A stretch of 64,000 bases of DNA, taken from positions 62,001 to 126,000 of the forward strand of contig JAFXCH010000021.1 of the NCBI GenBank assembly GCA_017516485.1, given 5' to 3'. Source of the stretch: Clostridia bacterium (GTDB taxonomy: Bacteria > Bacillota > Clostridia > Oscillospirales > Acutalibacteraceae). The notes below the pieces were generated by a model that had not been told where the DNA came from, did no database searches, and saw only the letters and a program-made list of their open reading frames with translations. The translations under genes were made by a program, and so were the position numbers. Below, piece by piece: positions 16,294 through 25,228 of the stretch (positions within the stretch are counted from its first letter, which is position 1; each line of letters starts with the position of its first letter).

Positions 16294-16318
16294 TAATCGG
16301 GCGGCTTGATGTTTTTAT

Positions 16319-18643
16319 TCATTTGTTATGGGTTACGCCAGATTCACATTCAACAATCTCAACATCGCTTTTATCGGAAGAAGGCTGTGAATTGATATTG
16401 ACAACAGCGCCCTTCGGCACATACAAAACAGCTTTCATACCCTGAGGAATTATCAGGTTAACGACATAATTCTCCGACGTTTTTTCATATTCCAGAGTAA
16501 TTAATCCTTTTACGCTCGGTACGGTACAGCTCATACTGTCGGAGAGTGCGTACTGCGGCTTGATTTCAACCTTTTCGTAGCCTGCTTCAATCGGTGTTAT
16601 ACCTGCAAAATGCTTGCTCATTATAACAAGCGGTCCGCCGCTCCATGCGTGATTTTTCGTACCCCGCCACGAATCCCAGAATTCCCATAGAGTTGAATAA
16701 TCCTCACCCATCATATCGGCATATCTGTCCTTGATTCTGTCCTCTGCGGCTTCGTACTCCCCCATTTCGCATAAGGCTTCAAGCACATAATACTCCATAT
16801 ACGGGCTTGAATTTTTGGTAGATGTAAGCACGTTTGTTATTACAGCATACTGCTCTTTTTCAGCAAGTCCGGATAAAACCGCAAGTGCATTCGCTCTGTC
16901 ATCGGGCTTTCTTACGTCTTTGCTCTTGTAGCCATCTTCTGTCCAGAGAGCCTTATATCCCTCTTCAACAGCGGCTTTTCTTTCGGCAATAAATGCGATA
17001 TCCTCATTCTTGCCCAGAATCTCTGCCATTTCTTCTACAGCGGAAAGAGCGTAGTAAACCCAAGCGTTTTCTATTGCCGTCATATCTGCCTTACTGCCCC
17101 AGTCAGCCCAATCCCACGAGCCTGCACGGTGCACAACAAGATTATTTTCGCCCATTTCCCAGAGCTTCAGATAATCAAGTGAAGCATCATAAACCTTTTC
17201 GATAAAAGCGGTATCGCCTGTATATTCATAATAAGTCAAGAAGCCTACGATTCCTGCAAGCTGCTGTACGGGAAGCTCAAAATAATCGCCGTTTATAGGC
17301 ACAACCGTCTGCAGCACTTTTGTATCATCAACGTGAGAAAGCATTGCCTCCACGCCCTTCTGATACAGCAGATAGGAATTGCTGTCCATAGAGTACATCG
17401 TCATAATCATTTCGCTTGTGACGTCGCCCCACCACTGTGCTCTTTCTCTGTCGGGGCAATCCATAAAGCTGTCACGCATTGTAACATAGAGCGTACGCAG
17501 TGACTTCTGCCACAGTGAATTGAGAAATTCGTCATCACACTTAAATTCGCCGCAAAAAGTGCTGTCATATCCCGTTTCGCGGTACATCAGTGAAACCACG
17601 GTAACACCATAAGGTATATCGTAAGTAATATGCTCACCGTTGAACCAGCCCAAAGCTTCAAACTCCTGTTCACCGTCTTTGGTAATATATGTAGTCGAAA
17701 CAGCACCGATTAAAGTGTTTTCCGTTGTTATACGGATTTTTTTACCTGCAGGTGCCGTAACTTTAAGATAGGGAGTGAGCTGTGCGTTGTAAGGAATATC
17801 GACGGTGATTTTTTCACCGAAAGGATTTTTCACCCTATAGTTTTCGTAATCCTTTGAATTCTCATAATCCTTAAGACCGTAATCTTTGAGAAAAGGTATT
17901 CCGCGCGGATAAAGCCTGCCGTAATCACCTTCGCCGCCTGATACATATTCGGTTGCATTCTCCCAGGAGGAGGTGTCATAATCCGCACTTGTCCAGTCAC
18001 CGATATCTTTCCTTGCGTCAAAATAAATGCTGTATTCGGCAATTCTGTAATTAGGCGGATACAGAGCGCTGTCGATATAAGCCGAATGTCTTTTAACCTT
18101 CCAGCTTTGGTCGGAAATTATATTTATATCAGCGTTTACCGCTTCAAAAAGGAAACCGCCCTGACCGCTGCCGCAGTAGGAATAGCTTGTTTCATCATCC
18201 CAGTACCAGACTAACGCGCAAACTGTGTTTTCGCCCTCTTTGAGGTAAGGTGAAATATCTATACTATCGTAATAACCGCCGTTTTTTTCGGGGCCTCGTT
18301 TAACACTTCCCTCAAACACAACGGTTTCACCGTTTATGTAAAGCCAATATTTCGAATCCGCAGAAATGTGTGCAATAAGCTCTTCGGGTTTCTTTCCGAG
18401 GTTAATTTTTTTACTAAAGCACATCCAGACGTTTTCTGCCATCAGGTTTTCCTTATCCCATATCCATTTTGCAGTCCAGTCGGTTTTCTCCTCAGTAGGA
18501 ATAACGCTGTATTCGGGAATGGTTTCGGGAATCTCATAATCGTTTGTATACGGTACAAGGTTAGGCGTGCCCCACGAAAACAGTGAAGTAATAAAGCCTG
18601 CCGCTATTACCAGATATGAAATAATTGTCTGAATAACCTGCAT
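16319..18643 (-). CDS. GH78-like alpha-L-rhamnosidase, membrane-anchored
   Basis: A 774-aa protein with an N-terminal hydrophobic segment (residues 5-24, QTIISYLVIAAGFITSLF), N-terminal beta-sandwich domains, then an (alpha/alpha)6 barrel. Family motifs include MDCPDRERAQWWGD near residue 395, the NAWVYYALSAVEEMAE helix, and GTKNHAWSGGP near residue 680. GH78 enzymes release alpha-L-rhamnose by inversion using acidic residues of the barrel. It probably works at the cell surface. SD CAGGAGAG fits the ATG at 18643 better than the one at 18661, which has no ribosome site. Specificity is not certain. Confidence 0.85.
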   Translation of the reverse strand: MQVIQTIISYLVIAAGFITSLFSWGTPNLVPYTNDYEIPETIPEYSVIPTEEKTDWTAKWIWDKENLMAENVWMCFSKKINLGKKPEELIAHISADSKYWLYINGETVVFEGSVKRGPEKNGGYYDSIDISPYLKEGENTVCALVWYWDDETSYSYCGSGQGGFLFEAVNADINIISDQSWKVKRHSAYIDSALYPPNYRIAEYSIYFDARKDIGDWTSADYDTSSWENATEYVSGGEGDYGRLYPRGIPFLKDYGLKDYENSKDYENYRVKNPFGEKITVDIPYNAQLTPYLKVTAPAGKKIRITTENTLIGAVSTTYITKDGEQEFEALGWFNGEHITYDIPYGVTVVSLMYRETGYDSTFCGEFKCDDEFLNSLWQKSLRTLYVTMRDSFMDCPDRERAQWWGDVTSEMIMTMYSMDSNSYLLYQKGVEAMLSHVDDTKVLQTVVPINGDYFELPVQQLAGIVGFLTYYEYTGDTAFIEKVYDASLDYLKLWEMGENNLVVHRAGSWDWADWGSKADMTAIENAWVYYALSAVEEMAEILGKNEDIAFIAERKAAVEEGYKALWTEDGYKSKDVRKPDDRANALAVLSGLAEKEQYAVITNVLTSTKNSSPYMEYYVLEALCEMGEYEAAEDRIKDRYADMMGEDYSTLWEFWDSWRGTKNHAWSGGPLVIMSKHFAGITPIEAGYEKVEIKPQYALSDSMSCTVPSVKGLITLEYEKTSENYVVNLIIPQGMKAVLYVPKGAVVNINSQPSSDKSDVEIVECESGVTHNK

Positions 18644-18669
18644 AGGTATCTCTCCTGTCATTAACCACT

Positions 18670-19476
18670 TTATTTTTTACCAAGCTGATAGAATGCCACT
18701 GCAGAAGCGGCAGCAACATTCAATGAATCAACTCCGTGGTACATCGGTATTTTTACGGTAAAATCGCAGTCGGCTATAGTATTATCGGAAAGACCGTCGC
18801 CCTCTGTGCCCATAAATACTGCGAGCTTCTCTTCTTCCGTCAGCCTCGGGTCATCAATAGAAAGTGAATTATCCTTAAGTGCCATAGCTACGGTTCTGAA
18901 ACCCAGTGCCTTTATTTCGTCGAGGCTGTCATCAGCCAAAAAAGTCCAGTCAATCTGAAAAACGGTGCCCATACTTACTCTTGCGGCACGTCTGTACAGC
19001 GGGTCGGAACAACCCGGAGTAAGGAGCACCGCATCCATACCCAGTGCCGCCGCCGAGCGGATTATTGCACCTACGTTTGTGGGATTCATAACCCTGTCAA
19101 GCACAACTATTCTGCTCTTGTTTTCACACAGCTTTTTTACATCGGGCAAAGGCTTACGCTTCATTGCACACAGCATACCTCTTGTAAGCTTGAAGCCTGT
19201 AAGCTGAGTCAGAACATCAAACTCAGCACAAAATACGGGAACATCCCCTATTCTTTCAAGAATCTGTTTGCCCTCGCCCTCAATATGCCTTTTCTCCATC
19301 AGGCACGAAACAGGCTCGTACCCAGCATCAAGAGCACGCTCAATAACCTTCGGGCTTTCTGCAATAAACAAGCCTTTTTCGGGAAACTCTCTGTTAAGCA
19401 GCTGCACCTCACTCAGCCTCGCGTATACGTCCAGCTCAGGTGCATTAAAATCTTTTATTTCTATGATTTTGTTCAT
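18670..19476 (-). CDS. TrmH/SpoU-family RNA 2'-O-methyltransferase
   Basis: A 268-aa protein with an N-terminal substrate-binding region (residues 1-100, ELDVYARLSEVQLLNREFPEKGLFIAESPKVIERALDAG) and a C-terminal SPOUT domain. The SPOUT motifs are VLDRVMNPTNVGAIIRSAAALGMDA, FMGTEGDGLS and IPMYHGVDSLNVAAASAVAFYQ, forming the trefoil knot that binds S-adenosylmethionine. It methylates a ribose in rRNA or tRNA; the exact site is unknown. The ATG at 19476 has CGGAGAA upstream. It lies 26 bases before the GH78 start and may be co-transcribed with it. Confidence 0.93.
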   Translation of the reverse strand: MNKIIEIKDFNAPELDVYARLSEVQLLNREFPEKGLFIAESPKVIERALDAGYEPVSCLMEKRHIEGEGKQILERIGDVPVFCAEFDVLTQLTGFKLTRGMLCAMKRKPLPDVKKLCENKSRIVVLDRVMNPTNVGAIIRSAAALGMDAVLLTPGCSDPLYRRAARVSMGTVFQIDWTFLADDSLDEIKALGFRTVAMALKDNSLSIDDPRLTEEEKLAVFMGTEGDGLSDNTIADCDFTVKIPMYHGVDSLNVAAASAVAFYQLGKK

Positions 19477-19633
19477 ATTATTCTCCGTTAAAAAATTCAG
19501 GCTATATAAATACAAACCTTTTTTACGGTATCATCACCAAGTTTTTTTGATTGCATCTCAAACCGTTCCGCTTACACGCAGCTTTACAGCGAAATCAATA
19601 ACTATATTTCTCTCAGTTAATGTATTTATTATA

Positions 19634-20872
19634 TCAAATATACATTGCAAGATCGGAGCGTTTGTCAACTCCGGTCTTTTCTTTTGCGGATTTGAGCATA
19701 CTTTTTACCTGTGATTCGGGCATATCAAGCTGATTTGCTATCTGCTTGTCTGTAAGTCCGAATACTGCAAGGCGGGCTATCTCGCGTTCACGCAGAGTAA
19801 GTGCAACGTTAACCGTTCTTTCAAGAATTGAGTTATGAATAATCGTCCAACCTGTGTGCAAACGTTTATGCAAATCCTTCACTCGCTTTACAGCGTACGG
19901 GTCAACAATTGCAAGTCTTTCATCAAGAATTTTGCCAAGCTGTCTGCGGTGCTCTGCAAGCAGGCCGAACAAATCGTCTGCAAGGCAGTATTTTATAGCT
20001 TTGTCGAGATGATATGTTGCCCTTTCGGTATCACCGCACTGCTGGCATGCGATTGCACACATAAGGCGCAAGTATATTTCAGGAATCAGCGTACCACTGT
20101 TCTGTGCTGCGGTTATCATCGGTTCAGCTATGAACGGCACACACCTCATCAGACCCAGACCGCGTATGTTCTGTAATTTCAGCTCACCTGTTGCAAGCTC
20201 CTGTGCGTAAACAATAAGGTATTTAAGATAATATACCATAGCCGCAGGGTGAGCATCAACCGGAAGGCTTTCAAAGCAGCCTCTTTTGAACCATTCAGGA
20301 AAATCTTCCGTTGCACGAATTGCACTGTCAGTTGCAGCAAGTGAAAGTGCAAGAATGTCGCGCTCGGTGCTGTTCTTTACAGGTGCTTCGCATATATGCT
20401 TCCTTGCACGGCGCCACATATTGATGTCACCCGTCCACATTGCACACAGTGCAAGGAGCATACCGCTGCCGATAACTGAATACAAACCTGAATGTTTATC
20501 AAAAAAGTATTGTACATAACTGTATACACTGTCAATTTCGCCGCGTCTGTATGCTATTTCCGCAGAAAAAAGCGCCTGAGCCTCAGGGTTACTCGAAAGA
20601 GCAAATATGCACTTGTTTGCCGTGCCGGGCTCAGAATAAAGGTCAGTCATATCGAGGAAAGGACTTTTACGAGGCATAGGTATATCACGCTGTGCTTCGA
20701 GCTTTGCGGTTTTACTTCTGCCGTCAACAGGTCTGATTGCATCTGCAGGTATAATCCAGTTTGAACCGATACGCTCTGCACCGGGTATTTTGCCGAGTCT
20801 GCAGTAATCCTGCACCCTCCTTACGGATATATTCCACTTTTCCGCGGCTTGCTGAACTGTTAATTTGTTCAT
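19634..20872 (-). CDS. LuxR-type regulator with an N-terminal MerR/excisionase-like HTH
   Basis: A 412-aa protein with two DNA-binding domains. The N-terminus (residues 1-50, TVQQAAEKWNISVRRVQDYCRLGKIPGAERIGSNWIIP) is an excisionase/MerR-like HTH. The middle is helical, with TPR-like character. The C-terminus (about 350-410, LTLREREIARLAVFGLTDKQIANQLDMPESQVKSMLKSA) is a LuxR/GerE HTH. It is transcribed away from the Tad operon, 490 bases upstream, and could control it; that is inference. A near-consensus promoter and a 12-bp inverted repeat lie before the gene, suggesting autoregulation. GTGAGGTG is the ribosome site. Confidence 0.87.
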   Translation of the reverse strand: MNKLTVQQAAEKWNISVRRVQDYCRLGKIPGAERIGSNWIIPADAIRPVDGRSKTAKLEAQRDIPMPRKSPFLDMTDLYSEPGTANKCIFALSSNPEAQALFSAEIAYRRGEIDSVYSYVQYFFDKHSGLYSVIGSGMLLALCAMWTGDINMWRRARKHICEAPVKNSTERDILALSLAATDSAIRATEDFPEWFKRGCFESLPVDAHPAAMVYYLKYLIVYAQELATGELKLQNIRGLGLMRCVPFIAEPMITAAQNSGTLIPEIYLRLMCAIACQQCGDTERATYHLDKAIKYCLADDLFGLLAEHRRQLGKILDERLAIVDPYAVKRVKDLHKRLHTGWTIIHNSILERTVNVALTLREREIARLAVFGLTDKQIANQLDMPESQVKSMLKSAKEKTGVDKRSDLAMYI

Positions 20873-20885
20873 ATTTTAGCACCTC

Positions 20886-20936
20886 ACGCTGTATAATTGT
20901 CGTTTCAACGCTGATTGCATTTTTATTATACAGCGT
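20886..20936. promoter_or_regulatory. Inverted repeat at the LuxR-type regulator promoter
   Basis: A perfect 12-bp inverted repeat, ACGCTGTATAAT (20886-20897) and ATTATACAGCGT (20925-20936), separated by 27 bases. One arm covers the -10 box. This is a plausible operator for the regulator itself. Confidence 0.6.
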
Positions 20937-20953
20937 TTATGCGACAAATGCAA
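20925..20953 (-). promoter_or_regulatory. Promoter of the LuxR-type regulator
   Basis: Minus strand: TTGCAT (20953-20948), 17 bases, TATAAT (20930-20925), then 52 bases to the ATG. Confidence 0.75.
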
Positions 20954-21362
20954 GCTGAATCTATAAAATGTTCATAAACCAATTCTAAACAAATTCTAAA
21001 ATTTATGCACTGACAGAGGCTTGTTTTGCTTGATATACGATTAAATATACGAAATTTGCGTAAAAATTGCATATTTCAGTGTATATTCAATCGTAAATTT
21101 TGTTTTGTGCAAAAGAGAGAAGAAAATTGCAATTTTTCTTGCATTTAACGGCTTTTATTTTAAAAATATTTGTAATAAGAAGGATTGTGTGCAAAGCAGC
21201 GTTTTTACGCTAAAAACCCCACTATTTGTGCATTGTGCAATTTGACTAATAGTTTTCCACATTGTGGAAAACTATTGTTTGACTTCGACAACTGCCGGGT
21301 GTACCATAAAGTTGCAAAGAGGAAGCGACAAGCTTCCGAACAAAACCGGGAGGTGAAAGCTG
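20954..21362. other. Intergenic region upstream of the Tad operon
   Basis: About 400 bases without a gene. It contains a near-perfect 29-base palindrome at 21248-21276 (AATAGTTTTCCACA, one base, TGTGGAAAACTATT) and, nearer the operon, a GGAAGC/GCTTCC hairpin at about 21321-21337 followed by the SD GGGAGGTG. AT-rich runs at 21120-21180 could hold the operon promoter. I compared the leader with the c-di-GMP-I consensus and did not find its conserved core. Confidence 0.5.
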
Positions 21363-22046
21363 ATGGTTGAAACAATTTACGGTGGAGCGCTCGGCACACT
21401 CGCGGCACTGGCCTTTAATCGGATAGCAATTTTCCAGATTAAACGACGCACACAGGAAACCTCAAAAATCGAAGCGGTTAAGAACATAGCTCTGATAGTC
21501 ACCTGGGTGCTGATCTCGGGAGTTCTGTTTGCGGTAACTTTTCTGAGGTACAGCGAAACGGCTGCAAGACTCGAAGCGGTTGCTTACATATCAATAGCAA
21601 TTTCAATCGGCATTGTAGACCTGGATATCAAGAAGATACCGAATTCTTCGGTTCTCGCTCTTCTGATAATCCGAACCGCAGCAATCGTTTACGCAATCGC
21701 AACAGGCACCCCGGTAAAGGAAGCGCTGATTCCTTCTCTGATAGGTCTTGCAGCAGGCTTCATCCTATATCAGCTGCCGATGCTCATCGGAATACCGATA
21801 GGAGCAGGCGACGTAAAATACAGCGCGGCAATCGGCTACTGTCTGGGTGCTTTCGGATACCTTCAGGCGGCACTGATAATGGCAGTCGCCTTACTAATCT
21901 ACCTGGTATACCTGGTAGTAACAAAAAAGGGTTCGCTTAAAACTTCGGTTCCCATGGGTCCATACCTTTCACTCGGTGCAGTGGTAACGGTTCTCTTCCC
22001 GCTGTTCGGCGAACTTTCACAACAGGTTTTCTCATCACTCTTTTAA
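21363..22046 (+). CDS. tadV: Prepilin peptidase (A24 family, TadV/CpaA-like)
   Basis: A 227-aa polytopic membrane protein with the two catalytic aspartates of A24 aspartic peptidases: SIGIVDLDIKKIPN near residue 83 and the GAGDVKYSA motif near residue 148. It removes the short leader of the Flp and TadE-type prepilins encoded downstream. It has an N-terminal helix before the core but no cysteine-rich methylase domain, as usual for TadV. SD GGGAGGTG lies 6-7 bases upstream. First gene of the pilus operon, 60 bases before the first pilin gene. Confidence 0.9.
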   Translation: MVETIYGGALGTLAALAFNRIAIFQIKRRTQETSKIEAVKNIALIVTWVLISGVLFAVTFLRYSETAARLEAVAYISIAISIGIVDLDIKKIPNSSVLALLIIRTAAIVYAIATGTPVKEALIPSLIGLAAGFILYQLPMLIGIPIGAGDVKYSAAIGYCLGAFGYLQAALIMAVALLIYLVYLVVTKKGSLKTSVPMGPYLSLGAVVTVLFPLFGELSQQVFSSLF

Positions 22047-22106
22047 AATCGGAAACAAACCCTTGGTAAGGGTAAAATAAAAAAATTTAAAATGGAGGTA
22101 AGCACT

Positions 22107-22301
22107 ATGTTAAGAAAATGGTTTAAAGACGAAGAAGGTCAGGGCATGGTTGAGTACGGTCTCATCATTGGTCTTATCGCAATTGTTGTTATCGTTGCTC
22201 TTGTAGCACTCGGTCCGAAGATCCGCGATATGTTCGACCAGGTCAATGAAAGCATTGATAATATCGGCAGCGAAGGCACTACAGCAGGTTCAGGTACCTG
22301 A
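22107..22301 (+). CDS. flp1: Flp-type IVb pilin, copy 1
   Basis: A 64-aa prepilin: a basic/acidic leader MLRKWFKDEEG, the peptidase site G/QGMVEYGLI with the conserved Glu at +5 and Tyr at +6, and one hydrophobic helix. The tail ends GTTAGSGT. It is the major subunit of the Tad pilus. The ATG at 22092 lies inside the SD (ATGGAGGT), so 22107 is the start. It is almost identical to the second copy at 22442, differing at only two residues (I/V and M/L in the K-RD-FD segment). Confidence 0.95.
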   Translation: MLRKWFKDEEGQGMVEYGLIIGLIAIVVIVALVALGPKIRDMFDQVNESIDNIGSEGTTAGSGT

Positions 22302-22441
22302 CAGTAAAAATTATCATAACCAAACCTTGCGAAATAAACAGTAGTAAAATTGTTAAACTGAAACTGAATAATTAAACAAATTCAACGCAACAGTTAAAGA
22401 AAATACAAAAAACTAAATTATATTTCAAGGAGGAAAAAGTT

Positions 22442-22636
22442 ATGTTAAGAAAATGGTTTAAAGACGAAGAAGGTCAGGGCATGGTAGAGTACGGTCTTAT
22501 TATAGGTCTTATTGCAATCGTTGTTATCGTTGCCCTTGTAGCACTCGGTCCGAAGGTACGTGATCTGTTCGATCAGGTCAATGAAAGCATTGATAATATC
22601 GGCAGCGAAGGCACAACAGCAGGTTCCGGTACATAA
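22442..22636 (+). CDS. flp2: Flp-type IVb pilin, copy 2
   Basis: A 64-aa prepilin with the same leader, cleavage site (EEG/QGMVEYG) and tail as copy 1, with its own strong SD (AAGGAGGAAAAAGTT). The 140 bases between the two copies show no gene. The copies differ at many synonymous sites, so the duplication is not fresh, yet the proteins are nearly unchanged, implying selection on the pilin sequence. Confidence 0.95.
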   Translation: MLRKWFKDEEGQGMVEYGLIIGLIAIVVIVALVALGPKVRDLFDQVNESIDNIGSEGTTAGSGT

Positions 22637-22695
22637 CAAACCCCGGTAATTAATTCCTTACTAAAATATAAATATGTAAATAATAAATAAACTCG

Positions 22696-22734
22696 TTAAG
22701 GGTAAGTTCGCTCGCGGAGCGAGCTTACCCTTTA
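22696..22734 (+). terminator. Stem-loop between pilin and TadE genes (attenuator or mRNA stabiliser)
   Basis: TAAGGGTAAG pairs with CTTACCCTTTA, with inner CGCTC/GAGCG pairing. It is a long GC-rich stem without a proper T run, so partial termination or 3'-end protection of the abundant pilin mRNA is more likely than full termination. Confidence 0.65.
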
Positions 22735-22762
22735 ATACTTAAAAAGGTGGAGGTGACGGAAA

Positions 22763-23182
22763 ATGAAGAAAAGGTTAAGGAAGTTCAAACGCGAAGACGG
22801 TCAGTCGATGGTTGAATTCGCACTGATTCTTCCGATTTTTCTTCTTATCCTGTGCGGCATCATTGATTTCGGATGGTTGTTCTATAATCAGCTTTCGCTA
22901 AACAATGCCTGCCGCGAGGGTGCAAGGTATGCCGTAGTTCACACCGCTGAAAACGCAGATACACAAATCATAATTAATCACATAGAAAATAATTCAACAA
23001 CGGTTTTTTCAAACGATGGTGTGAATATCAAGGTTACATATTCATCGCCTTCAGATCCTACATCAGGAGATGTAACAGTCAATATGCAGGCTGATATTTC
23101 ATTCTTCACTCCTGTGCTGAGCACCATACTGGGGGAAGAAAAAACGTTGACATCAACGGTAACAATGAAAGTAGAATCATAA
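22763..23182 (+). CDS. tadE: TadE-like minor pseudopilin
   Basis: A 139-aa protein with a basic leader (MKKRLRKFKREDG), the prepilin site G/QSMVEFALIL with Glu at +5, and one helix followed by the TadE motif LFYNQLSLNNACREGARYAVV. The rest is a small extracellular domain. Minor pseudopilin of the Tad system, processed by the peptidase at 21363. SD GGTGGAGGTGA. It follows the stem-loop at 22696-22734, so it may be expressed below the pilin level. Confidence 0.92.
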   Translation: MKKRLRKFKREDGQSMVEFALILPIFLLILCGIIDFGWLFYNQLSLNNACREGARYAVVHTAENADTQIIINHIENNSTTVFSNDGVNIKVTYSSPSDPTSGDVTVNMQADISFFTPVLSTILGEEKTLTSTVTMKVES

Positions 23183-23231
23183 GGGTCGTCGGAACAAATC
23201 CGAACACACCCGGGAAAGGTGACTGTCAGTT

Positions 23232-23984
23232 ATGAAAAAAATTTATCTTATAGCGGTTGTAATCGCTCTTGCGGCAGGCCTTGCAACATACTTTTTTGCA
23301 AACGAGCTGAAAACAAGCAAAATCGTAACAGGTGTTGATGAAGCAGTTGTTCTGATTGCGCTTCAGGATATAGATGAAAACACAATACTTACAGCCGATA
23401 TGTTCCAGGAAGTAACAATGCCGGCTTCAGGTGTTTCCTACGGCACGGTAAGCAAAACCGCCGATGTAGTCGGCTATATGGCAGGTATGAAAATTCTGAA
23501 AGGCGAACAGCTTATGGCAGCAAAGCTGATTCCCGTAGGTGAAAAATCAGCCGAAGGCAGACTATCGTACCAGCTTGAAAACGGAATGTACGCATACACA
23601 ATAACCGTAGAAATTGAAGACAGCGTAGCATATTTCATAAAGGAATATGACTGTATAAACATTTACGATAAACTTTCGGGAAGCGGAACGCCTGTGCTTG
23701 AAAATATTCCTGTAATAAAAATCAGCGACTATACCGCAAATATCCAGCAGGATAACGGCACGGAGATAACAAGTTATTCCGTTCTTACGCTCGCGCTTAC
23801 CAAAGATCAGATTCCGAAGCTTATGTCAATCAACGATTACAGAATAGTTCTTGTTTCATTTGTAGAGAGTCAAAATATAGCAGATGACATTGCAAACGCC
23901 GATATCCCTGAAAACAGAAACGAGAAACCGCAAATAAATCACGGAATGGGCGAAATCACAACAGCACCATCCGAAACCGAATAA
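23232..23984 (+). CDS. cpaB: CpaB/RcpC-like Flp pilus assembly protein
   Basis: A 250-aa protein with an N-terminal membrane anchor (residues 4-25, IYLIAVVIALAAGLATYFFA) and a SAF domain (VVLIALQDIDENTILTADMFQEVTMP) followed by an RcpC-like region. In Gram-negative systems CpaB assists the secretin; here no secretin is present, so the protein probably works in the wall space of a monoderm envelope. SD GGGAAAGGTGAC. Second half is charged and ends in a low-complexity tail. Confidence 0.9.
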   Translation: MKKIYLIAVVIALAAGLATYFFANELKTSKIVTGVDEAVVLIALQDIDENTILTADMFQEVTMPASGVSYGTVSKTADVVGYMAGMKILKGEQLMAAKLIPVGEKSAEGRLSYQLENGMYAYTITVEIEDSVAYFIKEYDCINIYDKLSGSGTPVLENIPVIKISDYTANIQQDNGTEITSYSVLTLALTKDQIPKLMSINDYRIVLVSFVESQNIADDIANADIPENRNEKPQINHGMGEITTAPSETE

Positions 23985-24008
23985 TATTTGATCGGAGATG
24001 AAACGGCT

Positions 24009-25214
24009 ATGGAAAAAATGAATTTACTTGTTTTGTCAGATGACCTTGATTTGAGAATTGAGGTAAAGAATCTTGTAGCCGATGAAGCGTTTGCAATCAG
24101 CGGTTATTCGGGTTTTACGGCAGAAGGTAAAACGAAAATAATAAACAAATACCCCGAAATTGTTCTTTGTGCAGTCCGTGGCGAAGTACCCGATACGATG
24201 TTCAGCTTTGTTCAGGATTTGCTTGCCGTTGCCAAGGGACTGATAGTAATTCTTGTAAACGACAACATAACCGTTGACCTTGTAAACAAAGCTGCACAGT
24301 ACGGCATTCGCAAGGTTCTGCCGATTGACGGAATAAGCTGCGAAGCTTTTTCAGAAAACATCAAAACAGTTTACACGCTTGAACAGCAGCGTATTTTAGA
24401 TACAAACGAAGGTAAAAAGGTGCGCTGTAAAGCTCTCGGATTTTTCGGCGGCAAAGGCGGTACGGGCAAAACAACGCTTGCAATCGGCGTTGCCGCAAGC
24501 CTTGCAAAGGCAGGCAAAAGAGTAATGCTGCTTGACCTTGATTTACAGTTCGGCGATGTGTCGATGGCACTCGACCTGGACACAAAGAATTCGATTGTTG
24601 ACCTTGTTCAGGACAGAGGCGGTATCACAATTGAAAATATAAACGGTTTTGCTGTTGAGCATTCAAGCGGTATGAGCGTGCTTTGCGCGCCCAAAAGCTC
24701 GGAATACGCCGAGTTTGTAACACCCACGCATATTGAGAGGATAATTGATATTATGCGTCCGTATTACGAATACATAATTATTGATTTACCTTCAGCTTTC
24801 AACGATGCAGTAATTACAGCCTGTGAAAACTGTGAAGAAATTTTCTTGGTTTACAACAACGAAATTCTTTCACTCAACAACGCAAAAGTGTGTTACACAA
24901 TACTCGACCAGCTTCATCAGTGCGATAAAATCAGGTTTGTGCTGAACAGAATTGAAAAAAGCCTGATTAAGCCTGAAGATTTCACTGAAATGTTCGGAAT
25001 GAATATGTTTGCACAGATTCCTGCCGATTACCCTGCCGCACTTACAAGCGTGAACAAAGGTATGGCAGTAACGGTTGCACAGCCCAAATCAGCACTTGCA
25101 AAGGGCATATCCGAACTTGCTCAAAAAATAATTGAAGTACATACGGGCATAGTTCCCGTAAACAATACTCAGCCGAAGAAGAAAGTTTTCTCGTTACCGA
25201 AAAAACAGAAATAA
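24009..25214 (+). CDS. tadZ: TadZ/CpaE-like ATPase
   Basis: A 401-aa protein with an N-terminal receiver-like domain (about residues 1-130) and a MinD/ParA-type ATPase with the deviant Walker A GGKGGTGKTT near residue 150, the LLDLDLQFGDVSMALDL segment and YIIIDLPSAF. TadZ proteins place the pilus machine at a site in the cell. Start taken at the ATG at 24009; the SD CGGAGATG ends 8 bases before it. A TTG at 23988 is in frame but has no ribosome site. Confidence 0.9.
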   Translation: MEKMNLLVLSDDLDLRIEVKNLVADEAFAISGYSGFTAEGKTKIINKYPEIVLCAVRGEVPDTMFSFVQDLLAVAKGLIVILVNDNITVDLVNKAAQYGIRKVLPIDGISCEAFSENIKTVYTLEQQRILDTNEGKKVRCKALGFFGGKGGTGKTTLAIGVAASLAKAGKRVMLLDLDLQFGDVSMALDLDTKNSIVDLVQDRGGITIENINGFAVEHSSGMSVLCAPKSSEYAEFVTPTHIERIIDIMRPYYEYIIIDLPSAFNDAVITACENCEEIFLVYNNEILSLNNAKVCYTILDQLHQCDKIRFVLNRIEKSLIKPEDFTEMFGMNMFAQIPADYPAALTSVNKGMAVTVAQPKSALAKGISELAQKIIEVHTGIVPVNNTQPKKKVFSLPKKQK

Positions 25215-25228
25215 TGTGAGGTTTTGAT

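Noticed and set aside
21280-21362. Cyclic-di-GMP riboswitch in the Tad leader
   Set aside because: The conserved core of the class I aptamer is not present and the class II pattern is not recognisable; only a small hairpin near the SD is visible.
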